In this document: piece by piece, positions 1 through 4,739 of the stretch | How positions within the stretch are numbered: the stretch's first letter is position 1 | How the letters are laid out: the number at the start of each line of letters is the position of its first letter | NCBI GenBank assembly: GCA_001822215.1 | Contig: MHQD01000042.1 | Location: forward strand, 1-5,337 | Source of the DNA: Candidatus Sungbacteria bacterium RIFCSPHIGHO2_01_FULL_50_25 | Lineage (GTDB): Bacteria > Patescibacteriota > Minisyncoccia > Sungbacterales > HO2-52-23 | Reading direction: 5' to 3' | Length of the DNA: 5,337 nt | Program-made: the position numbers and the translations under genes | The notes under the pieces: generated by a model | Told to the model about the DNA's origin: nothing | Databases searched by the model: none | Seen by the model: only the letters and a program-made list of their open reading frames with translations

Positions 1-1701
1 TCTGTCGTAAATGCACTTTCCGTATGGGTCAAAGCCGAAGTATGCCGCGACGGGCTTCAATATGTTCAGGAATATTCTCGCGGAAAGCCGAAATACGCGG
101 TAAAAAAAGTCGGCAAATGCTCGGGCTCGGGAACTGCAGTTTCGTTTCAGCCGGATTCGGAAATTTTTGAGAAAATTGAGTTTGATCTGAATGCTATATT
201 GGATCACGTGCGCCAGCAGGCGTACCTCACGAAAGGGATAAAGGTCTCTGTTATTGATCAGCGTAACGGCGAGAAGTCGAAAGATGGGATGGCGCTTGCG
301 TCGTCTCACACGTTTTATTTCGAAGGAGGCATTGTTTCGTATGTGAAATATTTGAACAGGAACGAAACGGTGAAGCACGACAACATTTTTTATGTCGGGA
401 AAGAAACCGCAATCGGCAAGCATCAGATTTTCGTCGAAGCGGCGTTCCAATATACGGATGATATCCAGGCGCGTGAAATGAGTTTCGCAAATAATATTTA
501 TACCGCAGAGGGCGGGGCGCACTTGACCGGGTTCCGGACTGCCTTGACGCGTGCCTTGAACGACTATGCAAAGAAGAACGAGTATTTGAAAAAAGACGAT
601 GATACGCTTACTGGCGATGACGTTCGGGAAGGGGTTACTGCCGTGATTTCGGTAAAAATCAGAAATAGCGAACTTCAATTTGAGGGTCAGACCAAGGCGA
701 AACTCGGGAACCCCGAGGCGCGGACCGCCGTTGAAACAGTTTTGGGCGAAGAACTGAAAGATTGGCTTGAACGCTATTCGCGAGATGCGCAGGAGATAAT
801 CGGAAAAGCGATTTTATCGCAAAAGGCGCGTAAAGCCGCAAAAGCTGCGCGCGAAACAGTTTTGCGAAAGGGAGCGCTCGATGGTCTTGCGCTTCCCGGA
901 AAATTGGCAGATTGCCAATCGCGCGACCCCGCGGAGTCAGAACTTTTTCTTGTCGAAGGAGACAGCGCCGGAGGGTCTGCAAAATCAGGCCGCGACCGGA
1001 GGTTTCAAGCGATACTGCCGCTTCGCGGAAAAATTTTGAATGTCGAGCGCGCGCGCCTCGACAAAATGCTTGCGTCAAAAGAAGTGCGGGCGCTTGTAAT
1101 TGCGTTGGGTGCGGCGATAGGAGACGAATTTAACGAAGCAAAACTTCGTTACCACCGCGTTATTATCGCGACAGATGCGGATGTTGACGGCGCGCACATC
1201 CGGACGCTTTTGCTCACGCTTTTCTACCGTTATTTTCCGGTTGTGATCGAACGCGGATATCTCTATATCGCCCAGCCGCCGCTCTATAAGGTACAATCAG
1301 GAAAAACGATTCAATACGCTTATTCTGATGCAGAGCGCGATAAAATTGTTGTTGAAGTAAAAAAAATAAAGGTTGAGGCGAAAAAAGAGCGCGCAAAAAA
1401 GAAAGGCGAGGAAATGGGGGATGTGACGGAAGAGGAAGGAGAAGTACCCGTCCAAGAAGGAGAGCCCGCCTCGGGCGGAAAAGGGATTGAGATCCAGCGC
1501 TACAAAGGGCTCGGCGAGATGAATCCGCTGCAATTGTGGGAAACAACAATGGATCCGGCGGCGCGTACTCTCCGGCAAGTTTCTATTAAAGACGGGACAG
1601 AAGCGGACAATATTTTTACAATCCTTATGGGCGATGAAGTATTCCCAAGAAAAAAATTCATCCAGACGCACGCAAAATTGGTAAAGAATCTCGACGTATA
1701 A
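1..1701 (+). CDS. gyrB: DNA gyrase subunit B, 3' part (5' end outside window)
   Basis: ATP-hydrolysing subunit of the type II topoisomerase that, with GyrA, introduces negative supercoils. The reading frame is open from base 1, giving 566 residues. It begins SVVNALS, a GHKL ATPase motif near residue 120 in full-length GyrB, so about 120 N-terminal residues are missing. Numbering from base 1: the transducer domain has NNIYTAEGG and TGDDVREG, with the QTK switch lysine at about K232. The TOPRIM domain has EGDSAGG (catalytic Glu about 319) and DADVDG (metal-binding Asp 392/394/396). QRYKGLGEMN starts at about 499, and the end HAKLVKNLDV favours GyrB over ParE. A charged Lys/Glu-rich insert lies at about 447-497. 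The TTG at 199 is internal and not a start. GyrA is not in the window. Confidence 0.96.
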   Translation, partial: SVVNALSVWVKAEVCRDGLQYVQEYSRGKPKYAVKKVGKCSGSGTAVSFQPDSEIFEKIEFDLNAILDHVRQQAYLTKGIKVSVIDQRNGEKSKDGMALASSHTFYFEGGIVSYVKYLNRNETVKHDNIFYVGKETAIGKHQIFVEAAFQYTDDIQAREMSFANNIYTAEGGAHLTGFRTALTRALNDYAKKNEYLKKDDDTLTGDDVREGVTAVISVKIRNSELQFEGQTKAKLGNPEARTAVETVLGEELKDWLERYSRDAQEIIGKAILSQKARKAAKAARETVLRKGALDGLALPGKLADCQSRDPAESELFLVEGDSAGGSAKSGRDRRFQAILPLRGKILNVERARLDKMLASKEVRALVIALGAAIGDEFNEAKLRYHRVIIATDADVDGAHIRTLLLTLFYRYFPVVIERGYLYIAQPPLYKVQSGKTIQYAYSDAERDKIVVEVKKIKVEAKKERAKKKGEEMGDVTEEEGEVPVQEGEPASGGKGIEIQRYKGLGEMNPLQLWETTMDPAARTLRQVSIKDGTEADNIFTILMGDEVFPRKKFIQTHAKLVKNLDV

Positions 1702-1717
1702 GCAGTATTTTATCAGC

Positions 1718-1790
1718 AGGACTCGCCGGAAAACAACATTCCAACATTCTTGAGAATGTTGGAATGTTGTTTGGAGAGTTGGCGTGTCCT
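1718..1790. repeat. Long imperfect palindrome between convergent genes, possible bidirectional terminator
   Basis: Bases 1731-1750 and 1753-1772 are perfect reverse complements of 20 bases. In RNA this gives a 19-bp stem with a TTGA loop. An outer pair continues it: AGGACTCGCC (1718-1727) matches GGCGTGTCCT (1781-1790) with one mismatch, across an asymmetric internal loop of 3 and 8 bases. It sits between the gyrB stop (1699-1701) and the stop of the convergent membrane-protein gene (1789-1791), overlapping the latter by two bases. Neither strand has a clean T-run directly after the stem, so it is not a textbook intrinsic terminator. A small palindromic repeat element is the alternative. Confidence 0.6.
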
Positions 1791-2172
1791 ACTTTTCGGT
1801 TTTTCCGAAATAGTTTTCCCGCACAAGAATGAGGCGAAGAACGCCTTGGGTGAGCCGGCGGATGATGAGTGCAAGAAATACCGTGACCGCGAGCGCAAAA
1901 AGCTTTGTCGAGGTCGGTGCGTTCGAAAACGCGGTGACGCCGAAATTTACGATTCCTTCCGGATTGTTGAATAGGACGTTAAACGCGTTTTCGAGGATTC
2001 GCTGGACAAAGACTATTCTGCCTGCCTGATATAAAAGGAGCGAGAGTACGATGATTTCTCCGATTAATACCGGCAGAAATTTTCTCACAAGCCAGACACG
2101 ATACACTTGCCTTAGAATTTGTCCTCGGAATGCCTCTTTTTTTGGCAGCGGCTGGATGATGGTATTTTCCAT
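1789..2172 (-). CDS. Small two-helix membrane protein of unknown function
   Basis: A 127-residue protein I do not recognise. A basic N-terminal segment (residues 11-31, several Lys and Arg) precedes a hydrophobic helix at about 32-49. A mainly polar loop of about 40 residues follows, then a second hydrophobic helix at about 91-104 and a basic tail. By the positive-inside rule both ends should face the cytoplasm. The ATG at 2170-2172 is the only good start: an in-frame stop lies four codons upstream. No Shine-Dalgarno site is visible. The gene starts 49 bases after the sigma-factor stop on the same strand, so the two are probably co-transcribed. That position suggests a regulatory partner such as an anti-sigma factor, but I see no known anti-sigma motif, so this is context only. 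Confidence 0.7.
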   Translation of the reverse strand: MENTIIQPLPKKEAFRGQILRQVYRVWLVRKFLPVLIGEIIVLSLLLYQAGRIVFVQRILENAFNVLFNNPEGIVNFGVTAFSNAPTSTKLFALAVTVFLALIIRRLTQGVLRLILVRENYFGKTEK

Positions 2173-2221
2173 GGGTATGAAGATTTATAAGACCCAACTT
2201 CGTGAGGTGCGTGAGCGGATG

Positions 2222-2821
2222 CTATACGGGAGTCGTGTCTTCATCTAATAATTTTTTGAAGATTCGTTTCGCGCGGAAGAGCCGCATCTTCAAAGTAGGG
2301 ATTGAAATATTTTCGTCTTTTGCGATCATTTGGTACGATTTGTCATCGAAATAGTAGCTTGCGAGAACCGTTTTTAAATGCGGCGGCATACGCTCAAGCG
2401 TTCCTGCGACTATCGTTTTCATATCTGAATTGCGCCATATGAGCGAGTCAAAGTCTTCGCCTGGGGCGTGCTGAAACACGCTTGGATCCTCCGAAAGTAT
2501 CTCGCCTTTTTTGAGTTTTCGGTAGTGGGTGATCGCGTTATTGATTGTCACTTTATAGGCCCACGATTTGAATTCGATTCCCTCGAGCTTCTGGAACTTC
2601 TCGGCGTTTTTATACATTTTGACAAATGCTTCCTGGACGATATCTTCTGATTCCTCGGGGTTACGCACAATTTTGAACGCCGCGCGATACAGGGGATCGT
2701 GGTATCGCTCGACCAAAATCTCAAAAAGCGCTGGCTCATCCAAAGACGCCCGAAGGATATCTTGGTCTTTCATGTTTTTCGGATCGCTGTCTTTCGGGTC
2801 GTCGAGATATGACTTCTTCAT
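2222..2821 (-). CDS. ECF-type (sigma-70 family) RNA polymerase sigma factor
   Basis: A 199-residue alternative sigma factor that would direct RNA polymerase to a specific promoter set. Region 2 spans about residues 33-104: FEILVERYHDPLY, then EDIVQEAFVKMY (58-70) and FKSWAYKVTINNAITHYRK (84-102), matching the core-binding and -10-recognition helices. A linker follows at about 105-138. Region 4 is at about 140-193, with ERMPPHLKTVLASYYFDD and the helix-turn-helix KSYQMIAKDENISIPTLKMR. There is no region 1.1 or region 3, as expected for the ECF group. The first 30 residues are charged and variable. The ATG at 2819-2821 is preceded by AGAGG at a spacing of about 9 bases, which supports this start over the internal Met17. 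The membrane-protein gene lies downstream. The target promoters cannot be told from the window. Confidence 0.93.
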   Translation of the reverse strand: MKKSYLDDPKDSDPKNMKDQDILRASLDEPALFEILVERYHDPLYRAAFKIVRNPEESEDIVQEAFVKMYKNAEKFQKLEGIEFKSWAYKVTINNAITHYRKLKKGEILSEDPSVFQHAPGEDFDSLIWRNSDMKTIVAGTLERMPPHLKTVLASYYFDDKSYQMIAKDENISIPTLKMRLFRAKRIFKKLLDEDTTPV

Positions 2822-2827
2822 TCAAAA

Positions 2828-2872
2828 AGACCTCTATAGCTATTAGAACGTATCTTTGTTCTTGCGAGGTCT
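2828..2872 (-). promoter_or_regulatory. 5'UTR hairpin covering the sigma-factor ribosome binding site
   Basis: On the minus-strand transcript AGACCUC (2872-2866) can pair with GAGGUCU (2834-2828), a perfect 7-bp stem. Inside it AGAAC (2862-2858 on the transcript) pairs with GUUCU (2849-2845) around an 8-base loop. The downstream outer arm contains the GAGG of the Shine-Dalgarno site for the start codon at 2821. The stem begins within a few bases of the predicted transcription start. Translation may therefore depend on opening this stem, through temperature, a ligand or a protein. The fold was made by eye. Confidence 0.5.
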
Positions 2873-2891
2873 CACTCTTTACTATACGATA
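2862..2891 (+). promoter_or_regulatory. Weak predicted promoter for the pseudouridine synthase-rplS pair
   Basis: TTGCGA at 2863-2868 (give or take one base) and TACGAT at 2886-2891 lie about 17-18 bases apart. Transcription would start at or next to the ATG at 2898, giving a leaderless message. That agrees with the lack of any Shine-Dalgarno site there. The boxes match consensus only moderately, so this is tentative. The -10 box shares base 2886 with the divergent promoter. Confidence 0.35.
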
Positions 2892-2909
2892 AATCAGATG
2901 AAAATGCAA
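2881..2909 (-). promoter_or_regulatory. Predicted sigma70-type promoter for the sigma-factor gene
   Basis: Reading the minus strand, TTGCAT (2909-2904) and TATAGT (2886-2881) are separated by 17 bases, close to the TTGACA/TATAAT consensus. The expected start, about 2874, leaves a leader of about 50 bases that contains the hairpin and ribosome binding site. The -35 box lies inside the first codons of the divergent pseudouridine synthase gene. Confidence 0.6.
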
Positions 2910-3605
2910 GCAATTCCAATTCTTTTTGAGGATACAAATTTAATCGTGCTGAATAAGCCGGCCGGTATAGCGGTGCACGGCGGGCCGAATGTGAAAGGAA
3001 TTACTGTCGTTGATTTTTTGGTTCGGCATTTTCCAGAAGTAAAGAGTGTCGGCGATGACCCGGTGCGGCCTGGTATTGTGCATCGGCTCGACAAAGATAC
3101 ATCTGGTATTATGGTTGTTGCGCGCAATCCGGACGCCTTTGGGGAATTAAAGTCGCTTTTTAAGGAGCGGCGCATCGAAAAAACGTATCTCGCAGTTGTG
3201 TGCGGAAGACCGAAAAGTCGTGTGGGAATAATTTCTTATTCCATAGGCCGCGACGCAAAAAATCCGACTCGGCGGGGCGCTGGCGGAGGCCGCGCCAAAA
3301 TTCGTGGAGAGCGCGAAGCTGAAACCCACTATCGAGTTTTGAAAACAGGGGGTGCATATTCGCTTCTTGAAGTCACGCCGAAAACCGGGCGCACGCACCA
3401 GATCCGCGTGCATTTAAAAGCAATCGGGTATCCGATTGCGTGTGATCGCGTCTACGGTGGGAAGAATGTGTGTTGTCCGGAAGGCGCGGGGCGTCAGATG
3501 CTACACGCTCAGTCGCTTTCATTCAGTTTTCCTGAAGGCAGGAGAATCAAATTCGAGGCAGACCCGCCCGATGATTTTATACTTGCGATGGAAAAGATTT
3601 TGTGA
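2898..3605 (+). CDS. RluA-family pseudouridine synthase (23S rRNA or tRNA)
   Basis: A 235-residue enzyme that converts specific uridines in structured RNA to pseudouridine. The core motif PGIVHRLDKDTSG carries the catalytic aspartate at about Asp65. Other family motifs are ILFEDTNLIVLNKPAG near the N-terminus and TGRTHQIRVHLKAIGYPIACD at about residues 163-183. There is no N-terminal S4 RNA-binding domain, so the architecture resembles RluA rather than RluC or RluD. The target base cannot be assigned. The frame is open upstream to a TTG at 2856, but family alignment begins at the ATG at 2898 (or the ATG at 2904). No Shine-Dalgarno site is seen. rplS follows after 16 bases, so the two are probably one transcript. 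Confidence 0.93.
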   Translation: MKMQAIPILFEDTNLIVLNKPAGIAVHGGPNVKGITVVDFLVRHFPEVKSVGDDPVRPGIVHRLDKDTSGIMVVARNPDAFGELKSLFKERRIEKTYLAVVCGRPKSRVGIISYSIGRDAKNPTRRGAGGGRAKIRGEREAETHYRVLKTGGAYSLLEVTPKTGRTHQIRVHLKAIGYPIACDRVYGGKNVCCPEGAGRQMLHAQSLSFSFPEGRRIKFEADPPDDFILAMEKIL

Positions 3606-3621
3606 TACCATCGCAAATACT

Positions 3622-4011
3622 ATGTCTATGACAGCAATTGAAAAAAATACTCTTCGGACCGATCTCCCTGAAATCAAATCAGGCGACTCTATTCGTGTTA
3701 TTCAAAAGGTCAAAGAAGGGGATAAAGAGCGGTTAAGTCCGTTTGAGGGTTTGGTTATCGCGGTAAAGCACGGAAAAGGTCCCACCGCGACGTTTACCGT
3801 GCGAAAGGTTATCGGGGGAATCGGCGTTGAGCGGATTTTCCCTTTGCATTCTCCCATGATTTCAAAAGTGGAGGTTTTGCGGCACTCCAAAGTTAGGCGT
3901 GCGAAGTTATATTATATTCGTGAAAAAGCTGCAAAGGAAACGCGCAAGCGGATGAAATCGTATCTTGCTCTTGCCGTTCCGGAATCCGTAGAATCAGAAA
4001 AAGAAGAATAG
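3622..4011 (+). CDS. rplS: 50S ribosomal protein L19
   Basis: A 129-residue protein of the large subunit, lying at the interface with the 30S subunit. The whole family pattern is present: AIEKNTLRTDLPEIKSGDSI at the N-terminus, FEGLVIAVKHGKGPTATFTV, then VERIFPLHSPMISKVEV and KVRRAKLYYIRE. The C-terminus is extended by a basic stretch and an acidic tail (ESVESEKEE), making it somewhat longer than the usual ~115 residues. The start is the ATG at 3622; the ATG at 3628 is equally possible. The open frame continues upstream to 3436 only because it overlaps the preceding gene in another frame. No Shine-Dalgarno site is visible, so translation may follow from the upstream gene 16 bases away. Confidence 0.96.
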   Translation: MSMTAIEKNTLRTDLPEIKSGDSIRVIQKVKEGDKERLSPFEGLVIAVKHGKGPTATFTVRKVIGGIGVERIFPLHSPMISKVEVLRHSKVRRAKLYYIREKAAKETRKRMKSYLALAVPESVESEKEE

Positions 4012-4016
4012 AATAT

Positions 4017-4120
4017 GCGCGGGTGGGCGAGAAGTGAAAGATGTAGCTTCTCGTGGGATCAAAAGATCCCCGGGTCACCGCCCGCATCAGTTTTTTCCGA
4101 GCGAAGCGAGAATTATATAT
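4017..4120 (+). repeat. Tandem structured unit 1 (three-way junction plus T-run)
   Basis: The unit begins five bases after the rplS stop with GCGCGGGTGG, the same ten bases that start the downstream tRNA. Predicted fold: outer stem 4019-4026 with 4078-4085 (8 bp, one G-T pair); arm A 4027-4034 with 4047-4054 (8 bp, one G-T pair, 12-base loop); arm B 4055-4060 with 4065-4070 (6 bp, AAAA loop). The seven-base strand CGGGTCA closes the junction. ATCAG and six T (4091-4096) follow, so it could also terminate rplS transcription. A conserved tail containing GAGCGAAGCGAG and TTATATAT leads into unit 2. It may be a small RNA, a terminator or a mobile repeat. I do not recognise the class. Confidence 0.75.
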
Positions 4121-4225
4121 GCGCGGGTGGGTTACATGCGAAAACTTGGAGTATGTAACGGGCGCAAAAGCGCCCTGGGTCATCACCCGCAACAGTTTTT
4201 TCCGAGCGAAGCGAGAATTATATAT
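4121..4225 (+). repeat. Tandem structured unit 2 (three-way junction plus T-run)
   Basis: This is the second copy of the unit. Outer stem 4123-4130 with 4183-4190 (8 bp, one G-T pair); arm A GTTACAT (4131-4137) with ATGTAAC (4153-4159), 15-base loop; arm B GGGCGC (4160-4165) with GCGCCC (4170-4175), AAAA loop; junction strand TGGGTCA; then AACAG and six T (4196-4201). Arm A shares almost no sequence with unit 1 but pairs fully, and three pairs of arm B also differ in a compensated way. Bases 4088-4130 and 4193-4235 are identical over 43 bases, so the tail plus the tRNA-like start is repeated exactly. The unit ends directly at the tRNA 5' end. Confidence 0.75.
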
Positions 4226-4309
4226 GCGCGGGTGGTGAAACCGGCAGACACGCTGGCTTGAGGGGCCAGTGCCAGCAATGGCGTGGAGGTTCAAATCCTC
4301 TCCCGCGCA
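4226..4309 (+). tRNA. tRNA-Leu, anticodon GAG
   Basis: An 84-base class II tRNA. The acceptor stem is GCGCGGG (4226-4232) with CCCGCGC (4302-4308), and the discriminator base is A4309. The D stem is GTG/CAC (4235-4237, 4249-4251). The anticodon stem is CTGGC/GCCAG (4253-4257, 4265-4269), with loop TTGAGGG and anticodon GAG at 4260-4262, reading CUU and CUC. The long variable arm (about 4270-4284) and A73 fit leucine identity. The T arm is at 4285-4301 with loop TTCAAAT. The 3' CCA is not encoded and must be added. An AT-rich TTATATAT lies directly upstream. No terminator is seen immediately downstream. Confidence 0.96.
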
Positions 4310-4336
4310 CAAATTGTAACTTTGTCGGAATTGACT

Positions 4337-4435
4337 GCTTCGTGTAGCCGCTTGACAGAGTATTTTCGTAGGCGGTATACTTACTACTAGTAAAAGTAAC
4401 GTTTTCCCACGGGGATTTTTGGCTTCGTGGAGCCG
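4337..4435 (+). repeat. Pair of 14-base hairpin motifs flanking a promoter
   Basis: GCTTCGTGTAGCCG (4337-4350) and GCTTCGTGGAGCCG (4422-4435) match at 13 of 14 bases and lie 85 bases apart. The second forms a small hairpin (GGCT 4421-4424 with AGCC 4431-4434). The first ends one base before the -35 box of the promoter at 4352-4381, and the second lies in the transcribed part. They could be paired protein-binding sites or chance copies. Confidence 0.4.
4352..4381 (+). promoter_or_regulatory. Strong predicted sigma70-type promoter
   Basis: A perfect -35 box TTGACA (4352-4357) and a -10 box TATACT (4376-4381) are separated by 18 bases, the best match to consensus in the window. The start is expected near 4388. 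Just downstream TTACT ACT AGTAA (4381-4393) is a short inverted repeat. The transcript would meet the intrinsic terminator at 4461-4506 before reaching the 16S gene. Confidence 0.75.
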
Positions 4436-4506
4436 GAGGCAGTTTAAAAAGAAAAATCTAACATCCACGCAAGTTTCTTTATGGAGATTTGCGTGGGTGT
4501 TTTTTT
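4388..4506 (+). ncRNA. Putative small RNA between tRNA-Leu and the rRNA operon
   Basis: A strong promoter and a strong intrinsic terminator bracket about 119 bases with no credible reading frame. Internal structure includes a small hairpin TCCC/GGGA (4405-4415), a hairpin GGCT/AGCC (4421-4434), an A-rich unpaired stretch (about 4444-4460) and the terminator stem. I recognise no known family: it lacks the SRP RNA core and looks too short for tmRNA or a typical 6S RNA. Alternatively it is a transcribed rRNA leader segment with an attenuator. Confidence 0.45.
4461..4506 (+). terminator. Rho-independent terminator
   Basis: Bases 4461-4478 pair with 4483-4500 over 18 positions including several G-T pairs, with a core CCACGCAA/TTGCGTGG. 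The loop is 4 bases. A run of seven T (4500-4506) follows directly, as expected for intrinsic termination. It would end transcripts from the promoter at 4352-4381 and any tRNA-Leu read-through, insulating the 16S promoter. Confidence 0.88.
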
Positions 4507-4557
4507 CGGTAAATGTCCGTTAGTGCCTGAAAGTCCGATATGATTGCACGTTGAAAA

Positions 4558-4586
4558 TTGAATATGGAAGAGAAAATAGTAATAAT
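4558..4586 (+). promoter_or_regulatory. Predicted promoter of the 16S rRNA transcript
   Basis: TTGAAT (4558-4563) and AATAAT (4581-4586) are separated by exactly 17 bases, with an A/T- and A/G-rich spacer. It lies downstream of the terminator at 4461-4506, so it is the last recognisable promoter before the 16S gene. Transcription would start at about 4593, giving a leader of about 147 bases. Confidence 0.5.
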
Positions 4587-4739
4587 AACAGCTCCGATGT
4601 AAAAATCGGAGAGTCCCGACGTGACGTCGGGGCTCTGTAAAGTTTCGGTATGCTCACAACGAAAATATTGAGCTTGCCGAAGCATCCTTTCAGCTGTTCC
4701 GATCTATTCGTGGGAAGTTCGGTTTTCTGAATTTTTCAC
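4587..4739 (+). other. Structured 16S rRNA leader
   Basis: Three hairpins can be drawn. CTCCGAT (4592-4598) pairs with ATCGGAG (4605-4611). Bases 4610-4621 pair with 4625-4636 over 12 bp with a TGA loop and one G-T pair; this overlaps the first hairpin by two bases. TTCGG (4644-4648) pairs with CCGAA (4677-4681), enclosing GCTCA/TGAGC (4652-4656, 4669-4673). No T-run follows them, so they are not terminators. TGCTCACAAC at 4651-4660 loosely resembles the boxA antitermination signal, but this is weak. The stretch 4682-4739 shows nothing further; it may pair with sequence beyond the 16S 3' end for processing. Confidence 0.5.

Noticed and set aside
2856..2897. N-terminal extension of the pseudouridine synthase from TTG at 2856
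   Set aside because: The extra 14 residues have no family similarity and overlap the predicted promoters and the sigma-gene leader.
3436..3621. Upstream extension of rplS
   Set aside because: The frame overlaps the pseudouridine synthase gene in another frame. The L19 family begins at about the ATG at 3622.
4017..4120. Degenerate tRNA pseudogenes
   Set aside because: Only the first ten bases match the tRNA. There is no T-loop, anticodon arm or D arm, and the two arms present do not align with tRNA arms.
4017..4225. CRISPR array
   Set aside because: Only two long units, a repeated part of over 40 bases with internally paired variable arms, and no cas genes. Variable parts are self-complementary, unlike spacers.
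4017..4225. Integron attC-like recombination sites
   Set aside because: Folded tandem units with conserved ends look similar at first, but the paired 7-base core sites typical of attC are not in the expected places and there are no gene cassettes between units.
4034..4261. Overlapping plus-strand frames of 75 and 61 codons with repeated peptides
   Set aside because: They cover the stem arms and the 5' half of the tRNA. The repeats come from the tandem units, with no ribosome binding site or protein-like pattern.
3893..4468. 191-codon open frame on the minus strand
   Set aside because: It runs antisense through the rplS end, both structured units and tRNA-Leu. Its repeated peptide segments simply reflect the DNA repeats.
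4479..4685. 68-codon minus-strand frame in the rRNA leader
   Set aside because: It spans the terminator, the 16S promoter and the leader hairpins. No start signals, and nothing protein-like in its composition.
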